Origin: Pseudomonas hygromyciniae
GTDB lineage: Bacteria; Pseudomonadota; Gammaproteobacteria; Pseudomonadales; Pseudomonadaceae
Assembly: GCF_016925675.1 (NCBI RefSeq)
Contig: NZ_CP070506.1
Span: 1,362,501-1,426,500 of the forward strand
Direction of reading: 5' to 3'
Length of the DNA: 64,000 bases
The position numbers and the translations under genes are program-made. Of the stretch, positions 46,852-56,210 are shown piece by piece. The first letter of the stretch is position 1. Each line of letters opens with the position of its first letter. Under the pieces are notes generated by a model. The model had not been told where the DNA came from. It saw nothing but the letters and a program-made list of their open reading frames with translations, and ran no database searches.

Positions 46852-47182
46852 GAAGGTTTTATGACCCGGTCGTAAGGGGGCGCGATTATGCCAGAAAACC
46901 TCAGTAATCGATGCACTAGCTGCTCACCGGTAACATTCTTCAACGAATTAGTTGGGAGGAGGGGTGTGGCTACCAGATATTTCGGTTGTTTGGCAACTCA
47001 TTGATTTGTAAAGAATAGAGGGCGCGGTGCGGGGTGCGACAATTAGGGCGAGGGGGCTGAAACGGCTGTATGAAATTTCGTAATGACGCCGAAAATGACG
47101 ATTGGAGGGCATACCCAAGGCGCCCCTGCCAGGAGGTGCTGGCAGGGCAATGACTTGCCAGGAAGGCTCAGTCCAGCAGAGC
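46852..47182. other. 331-base region without a gene
   Basis: It holds the pit upstream region. One hairpin, CCCTGCCAG with CTGGCAGGG around 47127-47147, may end transcription of the small gene at 47183; it lacks a T run. I see no other feature. Confidence 0.5.
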
Positions 47183-47383
47183 TTATGGCTCTTCGGCCTT
47201 GAGATCCTTTTCGATCTTTTGGATTTCCTGGGCAAACGCCTGGTCGAGCAGACTGGCTCGTTTGCGCCATGGTTTGCGCTCCGGCTCCGGTTGGGCGGCG
47301 TAGGTGGTGACTTCCCCGCCGTAAACATCCTTGTAACGTTGCTCCTGGCGCTCAAGTTCTGCGCGCAGTTCGTCTTTCGTCAC
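47183..47383 (-). CDS. Small hydrophilic protein of unknown function
   Basis: A 66-residue highly charged protein ([21 protein letters not shown], then [35 protein letters not shown]), mostly helical. It starts with GTG at 47383 behind AGGTAAC, and a TATAAT box occurs at about 47624 on the same strand, so it may have a long leader. Function unknown. Confidence 0.65.
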   Translation of the reverse strand: MTKDELRAELERQEQRYKDVYGGEVTTYAAQPEPERKPWRKRASLLDQAFAQEIQKIEKDLKAEEP

Positions 47384-47922
47384 ATTGTTACCTAATTGAG
47401 TTGAGTTTAATTCCGGTGAAGCGCGATATCAGGAAGAGGCTTACGATCGACCACTTCTGTATTGCACGCGGCCACGGCACCGGGGAAGTACAGCTGTCGT
47501 AGCAACAGTTTTCTTTTTCAGGACTGGGTACTTGCGACCAAGGCCTGGATACGGCAATGGCTGGGTTCAGCGGGATCGACGATCGCGCGTCCAGCCAACT
47601 CCAGATTGTTACAGAGCGCATTATAGCGGCGCATTTGAATAAGACTATCGTCAACAAGTTAAAAAGCGTCAACTTGGCCAGATAAGAGGGCAGTTCAATA
47701 GTGTCGAGCACTTGGCGCCACTTGCCTAATAATCGGTATGTGACAGTTGAAAGTAAAATTGGCACTAATTAAATCAACGCGCGCTGCGCCTGATCCATTC
47801 AGTCAGCAAATTGCGATTATCGAATGATCGTCCGATAATCGCCCAATGTTGGCGCCCCTGCCTTGTACATCCGCTGCCCGGCGGCTTGTAATGGCGGTTG
47901 AAAACAAGAGAAAGGACCTGAA
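47384..47922. other. 539-base region without a clear gene
   Basis: Lower GC than the neighbours. On the minus strand TTGACG motifs near 47650-47680 and TATAAT near 47624 suggest a promoter or a long leader for the gene at 47183. A 125-codon open frame spans part of it but has no ribosome-binding site or recognisable product. The right end contains pcaR operator-like palindromes, listed separately. Confidence 0.4.
47813..47843. promoter_or_regulatory. Paired PcaR operator-like sites before pcaR
   Basis: Two copies of a CGATWATCG palindrome: CGATTATCG at 47814-47822 and CGATAATCG at 47833-47841, centres about 19 bases apart, close to two helical turns. This matches the sequence type bound by PcaR in P. 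putida (GTTCGATAATCGCAC-like). Autoregulation of pcaR is inferred. Confidence 0.7.
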
Positions 47923-48765
47923 ATGAACGATCAATTGCGCAACTCCTTTGCCTCAGTGGCGCCGCCGATCGTCGCGTCACCGGCCAAGCGCATCCAGGCG
48001 TTTACCGGCGACCCGGATTTCATGACCTCCCTGGCACGCGGGCTGGCCGTGGTGCAGGCGTTCCAGGAGCGCAAGCGCCACCTGACCATCGCGCAGATCA
48101 GCCATCGCACAGAAATCCCCCGCGCTGCCGTCAGGCGTTGCCTGCATACCTTGATCAAGCTCGGCTACGCCACCACCGACGGGCGCACCTATTCCCTGCT
48201 ACCCAAGGTCCTGACCCTGGGGCATGCCTACCTGTCTTCCACGCCCCTGGCGGTTTCTGCCCAGCCCTACTTGGACCGCATGAGCGAGCAGCTTCACGAA
48301 GCCTGCAACATGGCGACCCTGGAAGGCGACGACATCCTCTACATCGCCCGCTCCGCCACGACCCAGCGCCTGATCTCGGTGGATCTGTCGGTCGGTGGCC
48401 GGTTGCCGGCCTATTGCACCTCTATGGGCCGGATCCTGCTGGCCGCCCTGGATGATGCGTCGCTGCAGGACTACCTCGATCACGCCGATCTGCAAGTCAA
48501 GACCAGCCGCACCCTGACCACGCCCCAAGACTTGCTTGAATGCCTGCAACAAGTGCGGCAACAGGGCTGGTGCATCGTTGATCAGGAACTGGAGCAGGGC
48601 CTGCGCTCCATTGCCGTGCCGGTGTATGACGCGTCTGGCCAGGTGTTGGCCGCGCTCAATGTCAGCACTCACGCCGGCCGGGTCAGCCGTAGCGAGCTGG
48701 AGCAACGCTTCCTGCCGAGCATGCTTAGCGCCAGCCAGGAGCTGAGTGCCCAGTTGTTTGCTTAA
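47923..48765 (+). CDS. pcaR: Beta-ketoadipate pathway regulator PcaR (IclR family)
   Basis: A 280-residue IclR-type regulator. The winged helix-turn-helix is at about 35-90 (TSLARGLAVVQAFQERKRHLTIAQISHRTEIPRAAVRRCLHTLIKLGYA), and the effector domain follows (LEGDDILYIARSATTQRLISVDLSVGGRLPAYCTSMGRILLA). PcaR activates pca genes in response to beta-ketoadipate. The gene heads the pca cluster, and its upstream operator pair suggests autoregulation. Confidence 0.96.
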   Translation: MNDQLRNSFASVAPPIVASPAKRIQAFTGDPDFMTSLARGLAVVQAFQERKRHLTIAQISHRTEIPRAAVRRCLHTLIKLGYATTDGRTYSLLPKVLTLGHAYLSSTPLAVSAQPYLDRMSEQLHEACNMATLEGDDILYIARSATTQRLISVDLSVGGRLPAYCTSMGRILLAALDDASLQDYLDHADLQVKTSRTLTTPQDLLECLQQVRQQGWCIVDQELEQGLRSIAVPVYDASGQVLAALNVSTHAGRVSRSELEQRFLPSMLSASQELSAQLFA

Positions 48766-48940
48766 GCTGTTCGGTGACCGCACAGATCCCGGTTTGATGA
48801 ATTGACGGTGTTTCCCTTGGCTTATTAATGTCGCGGCAGCGTGATTGACCGCGATGGCGTGCCGCCACAGGTCTGGTTTCGCTCCAATAATATTGACGAC
48901 TCGCCGTCGTCCGCCCGCCATCGGTGTGGAAATAAAAATA

Positions 48941-50287
48941 ATGAATCAGCCTTCGCCTTCTGTTGGTACATGTCTGGACGTGCAGTCCTTTATCAATGCG
49001 CAACCTTTGTCCCGCTATCAATGGCGGGTGGTGATCCTGTGTTTCCTGATTGTCTTTCTCGATGGCCTGGATACTGCGGCCATGGGCTTTATTGCGCCGG
49101 CGCTGTCCCAGGATTGGGGGATCGACCGTGCCAGCCTCGGCCCGGTGATGAGTGCGGCGTTGATTGGCATGGTGTTTGGCGCCTTGGGCTCCGGGCCCTT
49201 GGCCGACCGGTTCGGGCGCAAGGTGGTGCTGGTGGGCGCCGTGCTGGTGTTCGGCGCCTTCAGCCTGGCCTCGGCCTACAGCACCGACGTTGATCAGCTA
49301 CTGGTGTTGCGGTTCCTGACCGGCCTGGGCCTGGGCGCAGGTATGCCGAACGCGACGACATTGCTGTCTGAATACACCCCGGAGCGCCACAAGTCGTTGC
49401 TGGTGACCAGCATGTTCTGTGGTTTCAACCTGGGCATGGCCGGTGGCGGGTTTATCTCGGCCAAGCTGATCCCGATGTTCGGCTGGCATAGCCTGCTGCT
49501 GATCGGCGGCATCCTGCCATTGATCCTGGTGGGTGTGCTGCTGCTGTGGCTGCCGGAATCGGCGCGCTACCTGGTGGTGCGCAATCGCGGCACCGACAAA
49601 GTGCGCAAGGCCCTGGCGCCCATCGACCCGGTCACCGTCGCCCAGGCCGCCAGCTTCAGTGTCCCGGAACAGAAAACTGTCAAGGCGCGCAATGTATTCG
49701 CGGTGATCTTCTCTGGCACCTACAGCGCCGGCACCCTGTTGCTGTGGCTCACGTACTTCATGGGCCTGGTGATTGTGTACCTGCTGACCAGTTGGTTGCC
49801 GACCCTGATGCGAGACAGCGGTGCCAGCATGGAACAGGCGGCGTTCATTGGCGCGTTGTTCCAGTTTGGTGGCGTACTCAGCGCCGTGGGCGTGGGCTGG
49901 GCCATGGACCGGTTCAATCCGCACAAGGTCATCGGCACTTTCTACCTGTTGGCGGGGGTGTTTGCCTACGCCGTGGGCCAGAGCCTGGGCAATATCACCC
50001 TCCTGGCCACCCTGGTGTTGATCGCCGGGATGTGTGTCAACGGTGCGCAATCGGCCATGCCTTCGCTGGCTGCGCGGTTTTACCCGACCCAGGGCCGCGC
50101 CACTGGGGTCTCGTGGATGCTGGGGATTGGCCGTTTTGGCGCGATCCTCGGCGCGTGGATGGGCGCCACGTTGTTGGGGTTGGGTTGGAACTTCGAGCAG
50201 GTGCTGACGGCGTTGGTAATTCCGGCCGCGTTGGCCACCACCGCGGTGCTGATCAAAGGCCTGGTCAGCCATGCGGATGCCACCTGA
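48941..50287 (+). CDS. pcaK: 4-hydroxybenzoate/protocatechuate transporter PcaK
   Basis: A 448-residue MFS carrier of the aromatic acid:H+ symporter family. The family helix-1 motif DGLDTAAMGFIAPAL is present, together with loop motif GPLADRFGRK and the second-half loop GWAMDRFNPHK. It imports 4-hydroxybenzoate and protocatechuate and takes part in chemotaxis to them. ATG 48941 is used; a longer frame lacks a ribosome-binding site. It lies 175 bases after pcaR and is followed by a REPIN, so it may have its own promoter. Confidence 0.95.
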   Translation: MNQPSPSVGTCLDVQSFINAQPLSRYQWRVVILCFLIVFLDGLDTAAMGFIAPALSQDWGIDRASLGPVMSAALIGMVFGALGSGPLADRFGRKVVLVGAVLVFGAFSLASAYSTDVDQLLVLRFLTGLGLGAGMPNATTLLSEYTPERHKSLLVTSMFCGFNLGMAGGGFISAKLIPMFGWHSLLLIGGILPLILVGVLLLWLPESARYLVVRNRGTDKVRKALAPIDPVTVAQAASFSVPEQKTVKARNVFAVIFSGTYSAGTLLLWLTYFMGLVIVYLLTSWLPTLMRDSGASMEQAAFIGALFQFGGVLSAVGVGWAMDRFNPHKVIGTFYLLAGVFAYAVGQSLGNITLLATLVLIAGMCVNGAQSAMPSLAARFYPTQGRATGVSWMLGIGRFGAILGAWMGATLLGLGWNFEQVLTALVIPAALATTAVLIKGLVSHADAT

Positions 50288-50312
50288 GATTTAAAGCCGG
50301 CACGCTTCAAAA

Positions 50313-50403
50313 ATGTGGGAGCGGGCTTGCTCGCGAAGGCGGCGGCTCAGGACAAAATGTGTTGACTGACACACCGCCTTCGCGAGCAAGCCCGCTCCCA
50401 CAT
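50313..50403. repeat. REPIN with perfect 30-base arms
   Basis: Arms 50313-50342 and 50374-50403 with GAGCGGGCTTGCTCGCGAAG core and its complement, directly after pcaK. Confidence 0.92.
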
Positions 50404-50462
50404 GTACGGTGTTTACATTGAATCCAGGGGTGTTTGGAGGAATGTTAGCTAGGCAACAATTC

Positions 50463-50495
50463 GTTCGATTATCGAACACTTAGTCGATTATCGGA
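50463..50495. promoter_or_regulatory. Paired PcaR operator-like sites before pcaI
   Basis: GTTCGATTATCGAAC at 50463-50477 is a perfect palindrome, and GTCGATTATCGGA at 50483-50495 is a second copy, centres 20 bases apart. The arrangement matches that upstream of pcaR and lies 90-120 bases before the pcaI start. Confidence 0.75.
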
Positions 50496-50583
50496 TTGTT
50501 TGGCCTCTGACCCCAGCTTACTCTTCAAGCACTTCGGCGCTGTCTCCAGCGCCTTTTTCGACCTACATCGGGAGCCCAACCCC

Positions 50584-51444
50584 ATGGCTGAAATCCTTTC
50601 GCTGGCTGATGCGGTAAAGCAGTTCGTCAATGACGGCGATACCGTCGCGCTCGAAGGCTTTACCCACCTGATCCCTACAGCGGCAGGTCATGAAATCATT
50701 CGTCAGGGCAAGAAAGACCTGACGCTGGTACGCATGACGCCCGACCTGATCTACGACCAACTGATCGGGGCCGGCTGTGCGCGCAAGTTGATTTTCTCCT
50801 GGGGCGGCAACCCTGGCGTGGGCTCCCTGCATCGCCTGCGGGACGCGGTCGAGAAGCAATGGCCGCAACCGTTGGAGATCGAAGAACACAGCCATGCGGA
50901 CCTGGCCAACGCCTACGTGGCCGGCGCTTCCGGCCTGCCGTTCGCGGTGCTGCGGGCCTATGCCGGTTCCGACCTGCCCAAGGTCAATCCGTTGATCAAG
51001 ACCGTGACCTGCCCCTTCACGGGCGAAGTGCTGGCGGCGGTGCCGTCGGTGCGCCCGGACATCACCGTGATCCATGCGCAAAAGGCCGACCGCAAGGGCA
51101 ACGTGCTGTTGTGGGGGATTCTTGGGGTGCAGAAAGAGGCCGCGCTGGCGGCCAAGCGTTGCATCGTCACCGTCGAAGAAATCGTCGATGACCTCAACGC
51201 GCCGATGAACGCCTGCGTGCTGCCGACCTGGGCGCTGACCGCAGTGTGCCATGTGCCGGGCGGCGCGCATCCGTCCTACGCCCACGGTTACACCGAACGC
51301 GACAATCGCTTCTATCAAGCCTGGGACCCGATCGCTCGGGATCGTGGGACGTTTACCGCCTGGATCGATGAATACATCCATGGCACCGCCGACTTCAGTC
51401 AATTCCAGGCCAAGCTGGCTGCTGCCCAGGAGGCCAAGCAATGA
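50584..51444 (+). CDS. pcaI: 3-oxoadipate CoA-transferase subunit A PcaI
   Basis: A 286-residue alpha-type CoA-transferase subunit. It opens MAEILSLADAVKQFVNDGDTVALEGFTHLIPTAAGHEIIRQ and contains the CoA-transferase fold with GGNPGVGSLHRLRDAVE. With PcaJ it moves CoA from succinyl-CoA to beta-ketoadipate. The first gene of the catabolic operon; pcaJ overlaps its end by 4 bases. Confidence 0.96.
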   Translation: MAEILSLADAVKQFVNDGDTVALEGFTHLIPTAAGHEIIRQGKKDLTLVRMTPDLIYDQLIGAGCARKLIFSWGGNPGVGSLHRLRDAVEKQWPQPLEIEEHSHADLANAYVAGASGLPFAVLRAYAGSDLPKVNPLIKTVTCPFTGEVLAAVPSVRPDITVIHAQKADRKGNVLLWGILGVQKEAALAAKRCIVTVEEIVDDLNAPMNACVLPTWALTAVCHVPGGAHPSYAHGYTERDNRFYQAWDPIARDRGTFTAWIDEYIHGTADFSQFQAKLAAAQEAKQ

Positions 51445-52220
51445 CTTACTCGACCAATGAAATGATGACCGTCGCCGCCGCGCGTCGGCTTAAGAACGGC
51501 TCGGTCTGCTTCGTCGGTATCGGCCTGCCGTCCAAGGCCGCCAACCTGGCCCGCCTGACGTCTTCGCCGGATGTGGTGTTGATCTACGAGTCCGGCCCGA
51601 TTGGCGCCAAACCCTCGGTACTGCCGCTATCCATTGGCGACGGCGAACTGGCGGAAACCGCCGACACTGTGGTGCCCACCGGTGAGATTTTTCGCTACTG
51701 GCTGCAAGGCGGGCGCATTGACGTCGGCTTTCTAGGCGCGGCCCAGGTCGACCGTTTCGGCAATATCAACACCACCGTGGTCGGTGACTATCATCAGCCC
51801 AAGGTGCGCCTGCCGGGCGCCGGTGGCGCGCCGGAAATCGCCGGTTCCGCCAAGAGCGTGCTGATCATCCTCAAACAGTCGTCCCGTTCGTTTGTCGACA
51901 AGCTGGACTTCATTACCTCGGTCGGTCATGGCGAAGGCGGCGATTCGCGCAAGCGCCTCGGCCTGCCAGGCGCAGGCCCGGTAGGGATTATTACCGACCT
52001 GTGCATCATGGAACCGGAGAAGGGCACCCACGAATTTGTGGTCACCGCCTTGCATCCCGGTGTGACCCGCGAGCAAGTGATTGCCGCCACCGGCTGGGCG
52101 ATCCGTTTTGCCGACCAGGTCAGCACCAGCGCCGAACCTACCGAAATCGAACTGAACGCCTTGCGCGACCTTGAAGCCCGTACCGCCGCCGCCCATGGCC
52201 AAACCCCAGGAGAAGCCTGA
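51441..52220 (+). CDS. pcaJ: 3-oxoadipate CoA-transferase subunit B PcaJ
   Basis: A 259-residue beta-type subunit. The opening [36 protein letters not shown] and [26 protein letters not shown] mark the CoA-transferase beta family; the active-site Glu lies in the ESGPIG stretch. It pairs with PcaI and is followed by pcaF with a one-base overlap (TGATG). Confidence 0.96.
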   Translation: MTYSTNEMMTVAAARRLKNGSVCFVGIGLPSKAANLARLTSSPDVVLIYESGPIGAKPSVLPLSIGDGELAETADTVVPTGEIFRYWLQGGRIDVGFLGAAQVDRFGNINTTVVGDYHQPKVRLPGAGGAPEIAGSAKSVLIILKQSSRSFVDKLDFITSVGHGEGGDSRKRLGLPGAGPVGIITDLCIMEPEKGTHEFVVTALHPGVTREQVIAATGWAIRFADQVSTSAEPTEIELNALRDLEARTAAAHGQTPGEA

Positions 52221-53422
52221 TGCGCGACGTGTTTATCTGTGATGCCATCCGCACCCCCATCGGCCGCTTCGGCGGTGGCTTGTCCACGGTGCGCGCCGAT
52301 GACCTGGCGGCCCTGCCGATCAAGGCCCTGATGGCGCGCAACCCATCGGTGGACTGGACCGCAGTCGACGAAGTGTTCCTCGGCTGCGCCAACCAGGCCG
52401 GCGAAGACAACCGCAACGTGGCGCGCATGGCTGCGCTGCTGGCCGGCCTGGCGCCGAGCATCCCTGGCGTCACGCTCAACCGCCTGTGCGCTTCGGGCAT
52501 GGACGCCATCGGCACCGCGTTCCGCGCCATCGCCAGTGGCGAAATGGAACTGGCCATTGCCGGTGGCGTCGAGTCGATGTCCCGTGCGCCCTTCGTGATG
52601 GGCAAGGCCGACGCCGCGTTCTCGCGCAACATGAAGCTGGAAGACACCACCATTGGCTGGCGTTTTATCAACCCGTTGATGAAGGCCCAGTACGGCGTCG
52701 ATGCCATGCCGCAGACGGCTGACAATGTGGCCGATGAGTACAACGTTTCCCGTGCCGACCAGGACGCCTTCGCCTTGCGCAGCCAGCAACGCACTGCCGC
52801 TGCCCAGGCCGCCGGATTCTTCGCGCAAGAAATCGTGCCGGTGCGGGTCGCCCATAAAAAAGGCGAGATTCTGGTGGAGCACGACGAGCATCCACGCGCC
52901 GACACCAGCCTCGAAGCCCTGGCCAAGCTCAAACCAGTCAATGGCCCGGACAAGACTGTCACCGCCGGCAACGCCTCCGGGGTCAACGACGGCGCTGCGG
53001 CCTTGATTCTGGCCAGTGCCGAAGCCGTGAAAAAGCACGGCCTGACCGCCCGCGCCCGGGTGTTGGGCATGGCCAGCGCCGGGGTCGAACCCCGTGTGAT
53101 GGGCATCGGCCCGGTGCCTGCGGTGCGCAAGCTGGTCGAGCGCCTGGGCCTGGCTGTCAGCGACTTTGATGTGATCGAACTCAACGAAGCCTTCGCCAGC
53201 CAAGGCTTGGCGGTGCTGCGTGAATTGGGCCTGGCGGACGATGCGCCGCAGGTCAATCCCAACGGTGGCGCGATTGCCTTGGGCCATCCGCTGGGCATGA
53301 GCGGTGCGCGCCTGGTGTTGACCGCGCTGCATCAACTGGAAAAAACCGGCGGCAGCAAAGGCCTGGCGACCATGTGTGTTGGCGTCGGCCAAGGCCTGGC
53401 CCTGGCGATCGAACGCGTTTGA
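52220..53422 (+). CDS. pcaF: 3-oxoadipyl-CoA thiolase PcaF
   Basis: A 400-residue thiolase that splits beta-ketoadipyl-CoA to succinyl-CoA and acetyl-CoA. The nucleophile Cys is in [12 protein letters not shown] (near residue 90), the catalytic His in [19 protein letters not shown], and the second Cys in [30 protein letters not shown] is the family start. pcaH follows after 28 bases. Confidence 0.97.
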   Translation: MRDVFICDAIRTPIGRFGGGLSTVRADDLAALPIKALMARNPSVDWTAVDEVFLGCANQAGEDNRNVARMAALLAGLAPSIPGVTLNRLCASGMDAIGTAFRAIASGEMELAIAGGVESMSRAPFVMGKADAAFSRNMKLEDTTIGWRFINPLMKAQYGVDAMPQTADNVADEYNVSRADQDAFALRSQQRTAAAQAAGFFAQEIVPVRVAHKKGEILVEHDEHPRADTSLEALAKLKPVNGPDKTVTAGNASGVNDGAAALILASAEAVKKHGLTARARVLGMASAGVEPRVMGIGPVPAVRKLVERLGLAVSDFDVIELNEAFASQGLAVLRELGLADDAPQVNPNGGAIALGHPLGMSGARLVLTALHQLEKTGGSKGLATMCVGVGQGLALAIERV

Positions 53423-53450
53423 GACTGACAAGAATAAAGAGGATGACTTC

Positions 53451-54155
53451 ATGAGTGACAAGCCCGGATACCGGCGCCCGCAAGCGGGTACTCAGCCTGA
53501 TTACCTGCACCCGGCGTACCAGTCGACGAACCTGCGTTCGCCGTCCCAGCCGTTGGTGTTTCTGCCCCATTCGCTGTCGGAAATCACCGGCCCGACCATC
53601 GGCGCCGAGCGCATTGCCGAGAAAGACAATGACCTGACGGCCCAGCACGATGGCGAGCCGCAAGGCGAACGCATCATCATTCACGGCCGGGTCCTGGACG
53701 AAAACGGCCTGCCAGTGGCGGGCATATTGGTCGAGATCTGGCAGGCCAACGCTGCCGGGCGCTACAACCACAAGCGCGACTTGCACGATGCGCCCCTGGA
53801 CCCGAACTTTACCGGCACTGGCCGCACCGTTACCGATGCCGATGGCTGGTACCAGTTCCAGACCATCAAGCCCGGCGCCTATCCGTGGGGTAATCATCAC
53901 AACGCCTGGCGTCCGGCGCACATTCACTTCTCGCTGTTCGGGCCCAGTGTGCTGACGCGCTTGGTGACCCAGATGTACTTTCCCGGCGACCCGCTGCTGG
54001 CCTATGACCCGATCTACAACTGCGTGCCCGACACGTCGGCCAAGGAACGCCTGATCGCCAGTTTCGACCTGGAAAAGACCGTGCCGCACTACGCCCTCGG
54101 CTACCGCTGGGACATCGTCCTGCGCGGCCGCGACGCCACGCCGATGGAGAAATGA
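53451..54155 (+). CDS. pcaH: Protocatechuate 3,4-dioxygenase beta subunit PcaH
   Basis: A 234-residue iron-binding beta subunit. The four Fe(III) ligands are recognisable: Tyr105 in AGRYNHKRD, Tyr144 in PGAYPWGN, and His157 and His159 in RPAHIHFSLFG. With PcaG it forms the intradiol dioxygenase that opens protocatechuate between the two hydroxyl-bearing carbons. ATG at 53451 follows AGAGG. pcaG starts two bases after the stop. Confidence 0.97.
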   Translation: MSDKPGYRRPQAGTQPDYLHPAYQSTNLRSPSQPLVFLPHSLSEITGPTIGAERIAEKDNDLTAQHDGEPQGERIIIHGRVLDENGLPVAGILVEIWQANAAGRYNHKRDLHDAPLDPNFTGTGRTVTDADGWYQFQTIKPGAYPWGNHHNAWRPAHIHFSLFGPSVLTRLVTQMYFPGDPLLAYDPIYNCVPDTSAKERLIASFDLEKTVPHYALGYRWDIVLRGRDATPMEK

Positions 54156-54156
54156 C

Positions 54157-54723
54157 ATGACCCTTAACGCAACCACGTCCCACACCGTCGGGCCGTACTA
54201 TCACATCGGCCTGACCTGGCTGAACCGCGAAGACCTGGCCAATGCTGGCACCCTCGGCGAGCGCGTGGCGATCACCGGGCAGGTGGTGGATGGCAATGGC
54301 GATGTGGTCAACGATGCGATGCTGGAAGTCTGGCAGGCCAATGCCGCCGGTAAATATGACCACCCCGAAGATGACCAGGCCAAAGCCCTGGACCCCAATT
54401 TCGAAGGCTTTGGCCGAGTGCCGGTGGATGGTGAAGGGCGTTTCCGTTTCAGCACCATCAAGCCGGGCAGCGTACCGGGTCTCAAGGGCACGACCCAGGC
54501 GCCGCATTTGGTGGTGTTGGTTTTTGCCCGTGGTTTGGTGAAGCACTTGCTGACGCGGATTTATTTCGATGGCGAGGCGGCCAATGGCGATGACCCTTTG
54601 CTGGCGTGTGTGCCGGCAGAGCGGCGGCGGACCTTGGTGGCCAAGGCGGATGCGTCGGGGGTTTATCAGTGGAACGTGGTGCTTCAGGGGACAGATGAAG
54701 AAACGGTGTTCTTCGATTACTGA
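54157..54723 (+). CDS. pcaG: Protocatechuate 3,4-dioxygenase alpha subunit PcaG
   Basis: A 188-residue alpha subunit of the intradiol dioxygenase fold, without the iron ligands (the iron-binding His/Tyr cluster of PcaH is replaced). SHTVGPYYHIGLTW, VNDAMLEVWQANAAGKYDHPEDD and GRFRFSTIKPGSVPG are typical. It forms the shell of the enzyme with PcaH. A REPIN and 181 bases separate it from pcaT. Confidence 0.96.
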   Translation: MTLNATTSHTVGPYYHIGLTWLNREDLANAGTLGERVAITGQVVDGNGDVVNDAMLEVWQANAAGKYDHPEDDQAKALDPNFEGFGRVPVDGEGRFRFSTIKPGSVPGLKGTTQAPHLVVLVFARGLVKHLLTRIYFDGEAANGDDPLLACVPAERRRTLVAKADASGVYQWNVVLQGTDEETVFFDY

Positions 54724-54739
54724 GTTGGCTTGAAATTTA

Positions 54740-54803
54740 TCGCGAGCAAGCCCGCTCCCACAGGGTGGCCGCGTTCCAATGTTGGAGCGGGCTTGCTCGC
54801 GAA
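54740..54803. repeat. REPIN after pcaG
   Basis: CGCGAGCAAGCCCGCTCCCA and the complementary TTGGAGCGGGCTTGCTCGCG at 54782-54801, with a 20-base spacer. It lies between pcaG and pcaT within the presumed operon. Confidence 0.9.
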
Positions 54804-54904
54804 GAGGCCCTTATCGGTAATACATATTCCAAGGTCTGCTTGCGGAACGAGGTTGTTGCAAAGTATGTCTAGACTCTAACCCGTTCCCTACGAGTGAAAA
54901 CAAC

Positions 54905-56200
54905 ATGACAACCAATACCAGTCACTACACTGGAGAAGAACGCAGCAAACGGATTTTTGCGATTGTCGGGGCCTCCTCCGGCAACCTGGTCGAATGGTTC
55001 GACTTCTACGTCTACGCCTTCTGCGCCATCTACTTCGCCCCAGCGTTTTTCCCCTCCGACGACCCCACGGTGCAATTGCTCAACACCGCCGGTGTGTTCG
55101 CCGCAGGCTTTCTGATGCGCCCCATCGGTGGCTGGCTGTTTGGCCGGGTCGCCGACAAACACGGGCGCAAGAACTCGATGATGATCTCGGTGCTGATGAT
55201 GTGCGCCGGCTCCCTGGTCATTGCGTTTCTGCCCACCTATAAAGACATCGGCGCCTGGGCACCGGCGCTGTTGCTGATGGCGCGTTTGTTCCAGGGCCTG
55301 TCGGTGGGCGGCGAGTACGGCACCACGGCAACCTACATGAGCGAAGTCGCGCTCAAGGGCCAGCGCGGCTTCTTCGCCTCGTTCCAATACGTGACCCTGA
55401 TCGGCGGGCAACTGCTGGCGGTGTCGGTGGTGGTGATCCTGCAACAACTGCTCACCGAAGATGAACTGCGGGCCTGGGGCTGGCGCATTCCGTTTGTGAT
55501 CGGTGCGGTGGCGGCGGTGATTTCGCTGTTGCTGCGCCGCTCCCTGAAAGAAACCACCAGCAAGGAAATGCGTGACAACAAGGACGCCGGCAGCATTGCC
55601 GCGCTGTTCCGTGATCACAAGGCCGCGTTTATCACCGTGCTCGGCTACACCGCCGGCGGCTCGTTGATTTTCTACACCTTTACCACCTACATGCAGAAGT
55701 ACCTGGTGAATACCGCCGGCATGCACGCCAAGACCGCCAGCTACATCATGACCGGCGCGCTGTTCCTCTATATGTGCATGCAGCCGCTATTCGGCATGCT
55801 CTCGGACAAGATCGGTCGCCGTAACTCGATGCTCTGGTTCGGTGCCCTCGGCACCCTGTGCACGGTGCCGATCCTGCTGACCCTGAAAACCGTGACCAGC
55901 CCGTTCCTGGCCTTTGTATTGATCACCCTGGCGCTGGCGATTGTGAGTTTCTACACCTCCATCAGCGGTCTGGTGAAAGCCGAGATGTTCCCGCCACAAG
56001 TACGCGCCCTCGGTGTAGGCCTGGCCTATGCGGTGGCCAATGCGATCTTTGGTGGTTCGGCCGAATACGTGGCATTGGGCCTGAAGTCCATCGGCCTGGA
56101 AAACACCTTCTACTGGTACGTGACCGGCATGATGGCCATCGCGTTTCTGTTCAGCCTGCGCCTGCCGAAACAGGCTGAGTACTTGCACCACGATCTGTAA
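54905..56200 (+). CDS. pcaT: MFS dicarboxylate/beta-ketoadipate transporter PcaT
   Basis: A 431-residue carrier of the metabolite:H+ symporter family (KgtP-like). [25 protein letters not shown] and [25 protein letters not shown] are family signatures. By position and family it is the beta-ketoadipate transporter PcaT. pcaB begins 10 bases after it ends. Confidence 0.93.
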   Translation: MTTNTSHYTGEERSKRIFAIVGASSGNLVEWFDFYVYAFCAIYFAPAFFPSDDPTVQLLNTAGVFAAGFLMRPIGGWLFGRVADKHGRKNSMMISVLMMCAGSLVIAFLPTYKDIGAWAPALLLMARLFQGLSVGGEYGTTATYMSEVALKGQRGFFASFQYVTLIGGQLLAVSVVVILQQLLTEDELRAWGWRIPFVIGAVAAVISLLLRRSLKETTSKEMRDNKDAGSIAALFRDHKAAFITVLGYTAGGSLIFYTFTTYMQKYLVNTAGMHAKTASYIMTGALFLYMCMQPLFGMLSDKIGRRNSMLWFGALGTLCTVPILLTLKTVTSPFLAFVLITLALAIVSFYTSISGLVKAEMFPPQVRALGVGLAYAVANAIFGGSAEYVALGLKSIGLENTFYWYVTGMMAIAFLFSLRLPKQAEYLHHDL

Positions 56201-56210
56201 GGGATGAGTT

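Noticed and set aside
47388..47765. 125-codon open frame on the minus strand
   Set aside because: No ribosome-binding site, no recognisable composition of a real protein, and it covers the probable promoter/leader region.
51926..53461. 511-codon minus-strand frame opposite pcaF
   Set aside because: Shadow of pcaJ/pcaF codons; composition is typical of antisense of GC-rich genes.
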